DNA from: Zygaena filipendulae | Lineage: Eukaryota > Arthropoda > Insecta > Lepidoptera > Zygaenidae | Assembly (NCBI GenBank): GCA_907165275.2 | Contig: OU015653.1 | Location: forward strand, 11,252,001-11,316,000 | Length of the DNA stretch: 64,000 nt | Direction: 5' to 3' | Part shown: positions 55,558 to 64,000 of the stretch, piece after piece | How positions within the stretch are numbered: position 1 is the stretch's first letter | Layout: every line of letters begins with the position of its first letter | Position numbers and translations under genes: made by a program | The notes under the pieces: model-generated | Databases searched by the model: none | What the model saw: the letters and a program-made list of their open reading frames with translations, nothing else | Told to the model about the DNA's origin: nothing

Positions 55558-56977
55558 TACCTATGATATAAGATGGATTTCAATTTAGAAAAAAAAATGT
55601 GCCTTGCAGTCACAAAATTCGTAACAATTCGCTAGACAGTAATCATTATATTTATAGACTCTTTTCTCTTTTGACTTTTGAAAATCAAAATCAATCTCTA
55701 TGTTGAGGATATACGTATACACAATTTTAGATCACACTTCGCCTTAACATCGCTGTCGCTACACTGCAAGCCAATACCAACTTTATTTTACGCAATTTTA
55801 AAGTTGCTGTGTCACGATTTTGTAAGACTGTTGTGACGTTGTTTGAGTGATCCGAATGATAGTCAATAAAGGCGGCTTAGTGGCATCAATAACTTTGTGT
55901 TTTGCGATGTTTATGCGTCCTACTTGGAACGAGAACACCTGTTTGTTGTGTGCATGCCAAGGCCTGAATACGCAATGAGTGATCTTATCGGCCTGTTGGG
56001 CCAAAGAGGTCTGTGCCCGAAATATTGAGACCGATTGAAACTATTTGGCACTGGCAACTTAATAACTCTTACTTGGAACTGGAGTTATAAATGTCTTCAC
56101 TTCATACAGATTTGTATTTACTTATTGATACTAACGTACAATTAAGGACTGGTTTAATGATTATAAAAGTATTCAGACAATTATTATGGTCTCTTCCTTT
56201 GATAGTATAGCCTGTATGTTGATTAATTATTTTTATTAAATAGACATTCGGTCAAACATTCTTTATATTAGCGGTAATTTCATAAACGTTCATCGATTCC
56301 ATCATCATATACCTAATCTACAATGATGGAATCGTTAGAATAACTGAGAAAAATGTTTTTTAAATATTTTCAAAATGGCCGATGGTGAAACTGGAGCCCA
56401 GTCAACGAGTATATGAACCTTGGTCACATCAACAACCAGGCAAAAATATTGAAGTAGAACATGGGCACAAAGTTCTTTTTTATCATGTTGGCAAACCAAT
56501 GAAAAAGCATTTTAACAATTGAAAAGGATAAGTATAAGTTTGTATAAAAGTACAGCCAGCTTGGAAGTTGGTTTCATAGAAATCGCTCTTATTTTCATAT
56601 ACAGAAACACGTATTTCAAAGTTGTTGGCAAATCAACCCTTAAGGGTTAAAAAGTGCCACGCTGGGGTCAGCTGGCAATACATATTGCGGACGTGTACCG
56701 TACAAAATAAACGAAGTCCGGATCTATGGTCGTTCTCTCGTGTGACATGGGTCTCAGGAATCATTTAAGTTGCCCTAAACCGTGTATCTTTCTTTCCAGG
56801 TGAGTGGATCTGTATGGATGCGCTGTAAACGGGAACGCTGATGGCGTCCGCTCTTTTATAATATTATGCACTATACCCAAGGTAAGACGTCACATCATTA
56901 CATACAAGATTAATGATAGAAAAGCGTACTATTTTAGTAAAAAATCGTTTAATTCGTTTCATTAAGGAAAACAAAAA
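55558..56977. other. No gene recognised
   Basis: 1.4 kb, no matched repeat. tcgattccatcatc and gatgatggaatcg-like text near 56293-56331 form a small inverted repeat. No gene. Confidence 0.35.
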
Positions 56978-57056
56978 ATGAAATAGGCTACTTGTTATTT
57001 CGGAATTTCTACGGATTTCTGAATTTAATGCAATTGAAGTCATGGGGAACAGCTAG
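56978..57056 (+). mobile_element. Decayed Helitron 3' end
   Basis: gaatttctacggatttctga, aattgaagtcatggggaaca gctag. The hairpin is destroyed by mutation, and A follows instead of T. Confidence 0.5.
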
Positions 57057-57080
57057 AAAATAAATAAAACACCAGTTACT

Positions 57081-57131
57081 GTAACGTAACGTAAACGTAA
57101 AAAAACTGACGTAACGTAACGTAAACGTAAA
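57081..57131. repeat. 30 bp tandem repeat, two units
   Basis: gtaacgtaacgtaaacgtaa occurs at 57081 and 57111, a 30 bp period with internal ACGTA periodicity. Confidence 0.8.
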
Positions 57132-58551
57132 CTACTACTGATACCCCTATATACGATGTAAAGTATGCCGTTTTAATATTCAAATAAAACAGTAATTGAA
57201 CAGAGCTATTCATTTGCACTTCCCCACTGCAGTAGACCAATGCCTAAGCATCACGCTCCGATGGCCCAGTGCGGAGCAGACGAGCAGCGCTTTGGTTGAT
57301 TTTACACAATTCCAGTGATATATTGTCCAAATTAGAGGGTGATCGCGAGATTGAGCGAACTGAAAGCTGTAATAAACAATGCGAAGCGCGAAAATTTTTA
57401 AACTACATATAAAGCTCTGAATAAAATTGTTTTTTAAATAATCCAATTCAAGATTTGACACGTGATTTTCAGTTGCAACCATAAACTACAAGACAATATT
57501 AATATGCTCTACAGATCTTAAATAATTCACCTATTGATTGAAAACCACCACAATATTTTTTTTAATTTGTTTGATCTATACAATATTTTTTTGTAAATTA
57601 AGAAAGAGGAAGATTTTGTATTACCCTAGAATTCATTTATATTTAAACTTAGTGTAGGTACATCACGTTACGAAAACATGTGGGAAATAGTTAAAAAAAT
57701 TGTTTGGTTTTCTTATCATTAATGTTTTGATTTGTATATTTTATCTTTAGCTCCGCTTCAACTGTGATTCGAACTTATACTTATCAATGCGATCTGCAAG
57801 CGGAGTATTTATGGGGGCGTCAGTCAGGTAAGGAGAGGGGTTAGATTAGGGCTGGGGGGCCGCAATCAAGTGGCGATCACGTCTAGAACACCCCTCAGCC
57901 GGCGGTAAGCGGACGGAAACGTGCCCTTTTGTTTAGGGTACCTAGTTATGTAATTTGGTACTGATTTAATACCTATACCACAGAACTAATTTGTATAAGT
58001 TATAATCATGACATTACTAGATGGATGGATTTGATTTGATGTTTCAATTTGGTTGATTCAAAAATATTCTCATACATTTTTTTGCAATCTTTGAGCAGGT
58101 ATCTAATTTTACGTAACTACATACTTTTATCATCGTTGTTTCTTTTTATGCTAATTTTACGTACCTATACATAAATCTAAAAAAATTTCAGTGGCCAATT
58201 ACTGATTGGAACATTTTTTAGTATTGAACTCTATGAATAGGAAGAGAATTTCAATAGCAAATTCGAGCACTAACATACGGATAGCCCTGAATTTCACTCA
58301 AACATACAACTGCACTGAACTGAAGCCATATCTATGCGAGACTCGCATCGCAAAATCCCCAGGCGCGCTTCACCCCAGACTGCTTCAGACTACACTTGTG
58401 CCTGTGAGTGGGTGTGAAAAGTACCTAAGTTCAAGGTTGTTACGTGGGTACTTACATTTACTTATGTTTTATTGCAGAGTAGTTTAAATTCGAAGGTGTG
58501 ATCGTTTAATAAAGCGAAGCTGTATGTAGACTTTCAAAACTTAATTTACAT
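57132..58551. other. No gene recognised; GC-rich patches
   Basis: A GC-rich patch at 57215-57300 (ctccgatggcccagtgcgga) looks like a retroposon 3' region on the minus strand. A second at 57815-57935 (ggggggccgcaatcaagtgg, cacccctcagccggcggtaa) is unidentified. The ORFs 57210-57482 and 58206-58487 show no family signature. Confidence 0.3.
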
Positions 58552-58592
58552 ACTAACTAATATTATAAATGCGAAAGTGAGTTTTGAGACGA
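58552..58592 (+). mobile_element. Helitron 5' fragment
   Basis: actaactaatattataaatg then cgaaagtgagttttgag; the remainder is missing. Confidence 0.6.
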
Positions 58593-59308
58593 ATAGTAAT
58601 TTCGAAATTCACGCAATGAAACTACGCGATACAGATAATTTATAGCATTCTCACGATTTTTCAAAACTTTTTCTACCTCTTATCTCAAAACTTATTTTAC
58701 TTGGATGTGAAAATATTGTTTTAATAAACTAGGTAAAATGAAATCAGTTTTGGCGGAACGTATAAAATTCAAAATCGAACCTCGGATATTTGAGCATCAA
58801 TAAAATCCTCAAGTATTAAGATATGACCCACTCGTGACCTGGAACTGATCCAATGTTGTTCGACAATTGCTCCAATAAATAATTTTACTTATCTCAATTC
58901 AGTGGGGTTTTATGGCCAACTTTGAAATTTTCCTTTTCCTCTGATAGGTACTTTGGAAGAATGTAATAGTAACATGACAGAAAAAAATAAAATCATTGCC
59001 GTTGACATACTCCTATAAATGTATATATTATATGCACAATCTGCAACGTAAAAACTTGTGAACCACAAGTTGAAATCTGGGAGGAATCTAAATTTTGGGT
59101 TTGTGTGTTTTTGAATATGTGTTGGATCTATCAAACATCATGACAATCGGTTTTGATGTCAGTTTTGAAATGACCTTTGTATGGAATGTGAATAAAACAT
59201 ACAAATATAATGTATAATATTGGTAACATCCCAAAAAAACCAAAATATATTATGAATGTCATAAAATAAAATCGAATCCTATCGAAAACCCTAACTTATA
59301 TTAAAAAG
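58593..59308. other. No gene recognised
   Basis: AT-rich; no feature. Confidence 0.4.
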
Positions 59309-59622
59309 GACTAGATGACTAAATTTTAATTTTTAGTCCGTCTTGTAGATAAATTCATTAATAATATTGTATACTTATTTTTACTTTTCTGTCGTAGGTA
59401 GGTACCTAATCAACAATAACGGTGATATATCGAGTTGAAATACCGTGTGAGGTCACGTACACTTTGTACTTAGTTATGACATCACGACCTCCCACTCCTA
59501 AACTTTAATGCGTTTTATTTTTTAATTATTTGAAAAAGTAAAAAACACTTGCCTATTTAATTATTTTTTTAGCATTTGACGGATTAATAGAATTTTTATT
59601 TTTAAACCCTGTCATCTTGCCC
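59309..59622. mobile_element. CRE-bearing foldback MITE, copy 4, decayed
   Basis: gactagatgactaaatttta and gcatttgacggattaataga with ttttagtccgtcttgtagat. Both CRE sites are mutated here (gaggtcac and gacatcac), unlike the other copies. Confidence 0.75.
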
Positions 59623-59836
59623 GACTGTGAGTTGGTTTGTCTGATTGATTGTTTATATAAATTTGTTTATTTGATTGTTTATTTATTACGCTTTCACTTA
59701 TAACTACTCAACCGATCATCGTGAAATTTTGCTTACACGTTATCAGAGTATAGAAAAGGAGACAGAGAGCTTTTTATCACGGAATATTCGCGGGAACTCC
59801 GAAATTTACGCGAGTGAAATCGATGGGAAAAGCGAG
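59623..59836 (+). mobile_element. Helitron family A
   Basis: Follows the MITE with no gap. ttacgctttcacttataact, caaccgatcatcgtgaaatt, attcgcgggaactccgaaat, and the end gtgaaatcgatgggaaaagcgag before T. The TC end is not clear. Confidence 0.75.
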
Positions 59837-59884
59837 TAATGTTATAAAATTACTTAACCGATCAATCATGTTGTGAGTCTTGAG

Positions 59885-60094
59885 ATGCCTCAATATTATC
59901 CCTTCGTAGGTTTACACGCCGACGTGAAAGGAATGTATACGCTAACCAATCCCGATTTACTGCATCCCACGGTATATCACCATTTCAAATCACTCAAAAC
60001 AGACGAAACGTTGGACGCGTGTGCGAAAGTTTTTACCTCGTGTATCATGAAAGCGGATCGTAGGCCGTGGTTCGGTGTGCACATGCATTATTGA
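59885..60094 (+). CDS. Unrecognised coding-like ORF, 69 residues
   Basis: The ATG at 59885 opens 69 codons ending in TGA. The product starts MPQYYPFVGLHADVKGMY, contains LHPTVYHHFKSL, and ends ADRRPWFGVHMHY. Codon use is mixed with many GC-ending codons, unlike the AT-rich chance ORFs around it. No family recognised. No signal peptide or membrane helix. It begins 48 bp after a Helitron 3' end. A tcccttcgtag just inside could be a splice acceptor, which would make it a last exon starting at about 59910. It could be a host exon, a retrocopy or a transposon-carried gene piece. Confidence 0.3.
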   Translation: MPQYYPFVGLHADVKGMYTLTNPDLLHPTVYHHFKSLKTDETLDACAKVFTSCIMKADRRPWFGVHMHY

Positions 60095-60212
60095 GTGCCA
60101 CTGAGTGACGAGACGCGACGCTCGTGGACCCTTGCGACGGGCAAGTCCACTTACTCAAATTGTAAATGTTGTGCTAGTCGAGAGGAAACTTCGAAATCTT
60201 AAAACTAAAATG

Positions 60213-60388
60213 CAGCCTCAGCTAAGTTGACAATCTTCAGTATAAAAAACTAAGGAATTTATTGTCAAGTCACGTGATCACAAAAAGTCGTAGCTAATTT
60301 TTCGTGACCATTTCAGTTCTGACATGACAATAAGTTCCTAAGTTTTCCATAGCGATAGCATTTAAAAATTGTCATCTTGGCTAAGGGC
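60213..60388. mobile_element. 176 bp MITE with long inverted repeats
   Basis: Left gcctcagctaagttgacaat and right, read in reverse, gcccttagccaagatgacaa. Inner blocks are also inverted: aaactaaggaatttattgtc against gacaataagttcctaagttt, and gtcacgtgatcac against gtgacc-type text. The whole element folds on itself. Confidence 0.7.
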
Positions 60389-61458
60389 TAACAAATCTCA
60401 CTCTGTTGCTATTTTGGGTGAAGTATGATATAAGCATCTTTAGTACAGTAGGTACTTAATTTACCATTTCTTTTCTCTCAGACTTTACAACATTTGGAAT
60501 GCAATCAAAACCAATTTAGATAATATTACGTAAGAAACATTATATTATGTAAATTATTATGTATATGATTTTTTACTTGTTACTAATACTTGTTGTTATT
60601 TTATTAAATGAAAGTTTATACACTTATTATTATATTTACGCAACTCCCATTTTTTTTCGTCAACTGCTTAAGAGTATAATATTGAAAATTCTCTTATTTA
60701 GAACCGTTAGGGTTGTAAAGCGATCCACACTTATTTTTCTCTTTTCGTATCCATCCTGTGTATAAATTGCAATGAAATTCAACTAGCCAATAACTTCGAG
60801 TAGACAGCCCCGTGTAAACGACACACGGGCGCGAGTACCAGGGCCCCATAACGCCCGACGCGCCAGACATTTCACCCGACTAGCTCTCTATGTTTATGTA
60901 TAAATGGATAAGTAATGTACAGGCTGTTTTCTGTAAGTTTTAAAAAGCGCTGAATTTCAGCACAGAGTGCACGTTAAAAACTAAATGAAGTATTCTCCGC
61001 GTGAATGCATGGAGGTTAACTTAATTGCTGGTTTCAGTTAGTTGCTTTTATGGAAAAAATAGTTGTAGAGTCAACTGCTACGTTTATTTATGCTATGTCA
61101 TTAAAGTTGTATGAAAGGTTAGAACATTGCATATTTCGTATTAAAATGCACATAGCGCATGACATTTTAATACTTATCGAGATAATTTTAAAGCTTCTAA
61201 TTAATTCTGAACTTTTGTACCCACGACTTTCTGTAGCGTACGGTTCGTCTAAGATAAGAATAGGACCTTTAGGAAACCACTCGTATAAGGATTATAAAAC
61301 TATACGAGTGAGTTGACCCGAGACATAAGCTACCTTAGACACTACCAGTAAATTCCATGTGATACATGCACAGACAGACGGAAATACAGGGAGATGAACT
61401 TTTTTTTATACGGATAACTTAGCTATCACCTTCACGGTTTTACCGGAGTCAAATTAGA
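60389..61458. other. No gene recognised
   Basis: AT-rich except a CpG-rich patch at 60805-60890 with a small hairpin (ccgtgt aaacgac acacgg). ORFs 60559-60765 and 61050-61316 are not supported. 61320-61440 contains blurred Helitron-like text (cagacagacgg, cggttttaccgg). Confidence 0.35.
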
Positions 61459-61556
61459 TAACGACTTTTGAAAATCAAGATTCAAATTAGTCCTTCAGTT
61501 AGAAAAAAATTGGACATGTCTTTTTGATTTTTTATGTTATTGAAAATATACATAGA
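61459..61556. mobile_element. CRE-bearing foldback MITE, copy 5, left part
   Basis: cttttgaaaatcaagattca, aattagtccttcagttag, gaaaatatacatag: the left arm, interrupted by a Helitron. It resumes at 62199. Confidence 0.8.
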
Positions 61557-62198
61557 CTAGCTGACCCCCGTGGTTTCACTCGCGGTAATTTCGGAGTTCC
61601 TGCACGAATTCCGGGATAAAAAGTACCCTATGTAACTCAGACTCACGACAGCTTTTTAAAAGTGGAAGAATATTCAAAATCAGTTCAATAGATCCAGAGA
61701 TTACCCCCTACAACCTCACTAACTCACAATCTCCAGAGTTCCCGGGGCAATTCCGGGATAAAAATTACCCTATATCACTCTAGATCACTGTAGCTCCCTA
61801 TAAGTGAAAGAATTTTCTAAATCAGTTTAGTAGATCCAGAGACTACAATCTCACAAACTCACGGACTCACAAACTCCGGAGTTCCCGAGGGAATTCCGAG
61901 AAAAATGAACTGAATGTCAAGATCACTCTAGCTCCATATAAGTGAAAGAATTTTTAAAATCGGTTCAGTAGATCTAGAGATAGGCGTTCCCCCGTGATTT
62001 TACCCGCAGGAAATTCGGAGTTCCCGCGGGAATTCTGGAATGAAAAGTACTCTATGACACTCAGGATCACTGCAGCTTCCTATAAGTGAAAGAATTTGCA
62101 AAATCAGTTCAGTAGATCCAGAGATTACCCCCTACTATGTCACAAACTCACAAACCCACAAACTCACAAACTTTTGCTCTTTATAATATTAGTATAGA
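61557..62198 (-). mobile_element. Helitron family A, four-unit expanded, nested in MITE
   Basis: CTAGCTGACCCCCGTGG after an A at the left; ends ctttataatattagtataga before T at the right. 642 bp, three times the usual length. A unit starting at ggagttcc and running through the aattccgggataaaa block to the gatccagagatta block is repeated four times, starting at about 61593, 61733, 61878 and 62017 (period 139-145 bp), with moderate divergence between units. Confidence 0.88.
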
Positions 62199-62419
62199 TA
62201 TACGTATAGCGCATTCAAGTTTAAGGTGGGGGATCGTGACGTCATTAACCGCGTTAAGCCCCCATACGAACTGCACCGGATAGTGACGTCACGCGAAACT
62301 TCAACTCCATGTATTGGCCGTTATTTTGTGATTACGTAAAAAAAGAAAAAATACGTGTCCATTTATTTTATATCTACAAACCGGACTAAAATTAAAAATT
62401 AAAAAAAAAATAGTCAACT
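62199..62419. mobile_element. CRE-bearing foldback MITE, copy 5, right part
   Basis: tatagcgcattcaagtttaa onward, both TGACGTCA sites (near 62237 and 62282), and the right end tagtcaactagccc. It continues the left part at 61459-61556. Confidence 0.85.
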
Positions 62420-62565
62420 AGCCCATTCTTTGTTATGGGACGCAAAGTCTTCAAAACTACGCACCATAAAAATAGGTTTTCCATCGTGCTCATAGAAATT
62501 TCATTTAAAAAAAAAAAACAACAATATCTTATGGTATACAAAATACATATTAATTTGGTTCTTAT

Positions 62566-62628
62566 GATTGTGTTTTTGGGACGCGTGTTTTAAGCAAGGA
62601 ATGTTGTTAGTCATAGTGAATAAGGGCC
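62566..62628 (-). mobile_element. MITE fragment, TTATTCACTATGAC end
   Basis: gattgtgtttttgggacgcg, then gttagtcatagtgaataagg gcc: the reverse complement of the left end of the 38257 MITE. Confidence 0.65.
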
Positions 62629-62819
62629 AATTCACCATGTACTAAACTGTGGTATACGTAAGGTACCAACTTTCGATAACCATGTATGATTCATTAGAGC
62701 GCGTGTAGAACAATAGGTAAACACCGTTAGACAGGATAGTAGGTACGGAATGCCGCGCAGATAACTTGTACTGCCCGTGAACATGGAGTCGTTAAAGTGT
62801 TAGAGGTGACAATTATAAT

Positions 62820-63146
62820 GGGCATGTTGACTAATTTTTATTTTTTAGTCCGTCTTGTAGATTATTAAAAAATATTGGACACGTATTTTTTCTTTTTTTA
62901 CGTAATCAAAAAATAACGGCGATATATTGAGTTGAAATTTCGCGTGACGTCACTATTCTGACAGTTTGTATGGCGGTTTTGTGGTTAGTGACGTCACGAC
63001 CCCCTCACCCTAAACTTTAATGCGCTTTATCTCTGTATATTTTAATTTATTTAAAAAAGCAAAAAATACGTGTCTATTGTTTTTTTATTTTCTAACTGAC
63101 GGACTAATTAGAATTTTGATTTTCAATAGTACTCAACATCCCTATT
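62820..63146. mobile_element. CRE-bearing foldback MITE, copy 6
   Basis: GGGCATGTTGACTA at the left, GTACTCAACATCCC at the right. TGACGTCA at 62945 and 62989, 44 bp apart. Both arms are easily read. This copy and copy 3 are the best preserved. Confidence 0.9.
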
Positions 63147-63218
63147 TACGGACAATTTTTCATTGTTTTCATACTATTTTGTCTTTTTTTAGTTGGGATT
63201 GTACAGATTAATAGATTA

Positions 63219-63406
63219 CTAGTTGTTCCCCGCGGTTAATTTCGGTGTTCCCACGGGAACTCCGAGATAAAGTACCTACCCTTTAAGTCCTTTTCTGTAC
63301 GTAGTGCTGACAATGCGTATGCAAAATTCTATAATGTTGAGTAGTTGAAATTTTAAAAGCGTATCAAACAAACAAACAAATAAACTTACACATTAATAAA
63401 GTTAGG
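63219..63406 (-). mobile_element. Helitron family A
   Basis: CTAGTTGTTCCCCGCGGTTA after an A; gttcccacgggaactccgag; a CAAA run at 63369-63382; end acattaataaagttagg. The palindrome lacks its loop (gcggttaatt). Confidence 0.78.
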
Positions 63407-63805
63407 CATTTATCAATTCAATAGAACACAGCATATTTCTCTAAAAGGCTTTTGCGGCCAATTTAAAAAAAAAACACTTCGCAGCAGTGCAGTAAACCTC
63501 ATAGAAGTGAAACATGAATGAAAGTCCATGTCGTTCAGATTTGGATGTAGGGAATACGTTTTTTTGTTTTTATGATTCCATGTTCAATAAATCATTATGG
63601 GTAATAGTCGTGTACAATTCCACTTAATGCTGGTATTGTCAGTCGAAACAATAGAACATCGAAATGGTTTATAAGTATAAGTACCTAGTATAAGTTTATT
63701 ATGATTTTTTTTAAACCATTACTCGATTGTGACAGGTATGTGTGTTCGATTTAATATTCTTAGCTTCGGTTACATTTTTATAATGTTTGATATCCTTACA
63801 TAAAT

Positions 63806-63958
63806 GCGCTTTCACACGCGCGTTTTCTGCGGGAAATCTGGTTTAAAACTTAACCTATGTCCTTTTCTGTACCCCTAATAACGGGTACGGTGTATGCGAC
63901 ATTTCACGATGATAGGTGTAAAAAACAAATAAATAAATATACTCACATTCACAATTTA
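63806..63958 (-). mobile_element. Helitron family A, 3' end damaged
   Basis: cacgcgcgttttctgcggga, cctatgtccttttctgtacc, cctaataacgggtacggtgt, atttcacgatgataggtgta, then an AAAT run and actcacattcacaa. Truncated at both ends. Confidence 0.65.
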
Positions 63959-64000
63959 CAAACTCGCATTATGACCCATTTGTAGATCTAATTCAGAATT

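Noticed and set aside
57081..57131. Telomere-type repeat
   Set aside because: Only two 30 bp units, and the unit is not the insect TTAGG telomere motif.
60559..60765. Membrane-like 68-codon ORF
   Set aside because: Same reason: AT-rich DNA read as Leu/Ile/Phe/Tyr.

Overview
The window looks like intergenic or deep intronic DNA from a moth or butterfly (Lepidoptera). It is AT-rich and has almost no conserved open reading frames. The repeats are typical of that order: short non-autonomous Helitrons of the Lep1 kind, tRNA-derived SINEs, foldback MITEs, LINE/SINE 3' tails ending in AATA or AATG runs, and one Dong/R4-type non-LTR retrotransposon. I cannot name the species. No cellular protein-coding gene is recognised with confidence.

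Helitrons: about 50 copies or fragments are scattered on both strands. Complete copies sit between a host A and a host T, begin with TC and end with CTAG, with a GC-rich palindrome (around CCGCGG-GTGAAA-CCGCGG) just before the 3' end. Family A is about 200-215 bp (reference copy 46900-47114). Family B is about 320 bp (reference 40856-41177). Strand is given by the TC-to-CTAG direction, so a '+' strand text reading CTAGCTGTGCCCCGCGG marks a minus-strand copy. Several copies are tandem, nested, joined head-on or internally multiplied.

Retroelements: the longest ORF (50595-51860, 421 codons) is the C-terminal part of a Dong/R4-like pol protein, with a CCHC finger and a restriction-like endonuclease. 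It is 5' truncated and lies between two long (TAA)n runs, joined downstream to the tail of a tRNA-derived SINE. Other SINE copies are at 19205, 30089 and 49787. LINE/SINE 3' tails occur near 4911, 6276, 10278, 11391, 14325, 20104 and 25560.

DNA transposons and MITEs: a family with inverted arms, each arm carrying a TGACGTCA site, has six copies (903, 3570, 25682, 59309, 61459/62199, 62820). A near-perfect hairpin family has two copies (5898, 39319). A repeat of about 320-380 bp (26595, 34435) differs between its copies by a 58 bp palindromic segment. A 260 bp repeat occurs as an inverted pair (52661, 55078). Single or few-copy inverted-repeat elements are at 5537, 12352, 24745, 29045, 38257, 38687, 42071, 43699 and 60213.

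Possible genic traces, all uncertain: a coding-like 69-codon ORF at 59885-60094, a GC-rich coding-like island at 42420-42710, coding-like minus-strand ORFs at 35531-35845 and 31707-31889, a promoter-plus-first-exon-like stretch at 9440-9780, and a CRE-plus-TATA arrangement at 38189-38240. Nothing suggests genes acting together. The biology here is transposon layering.
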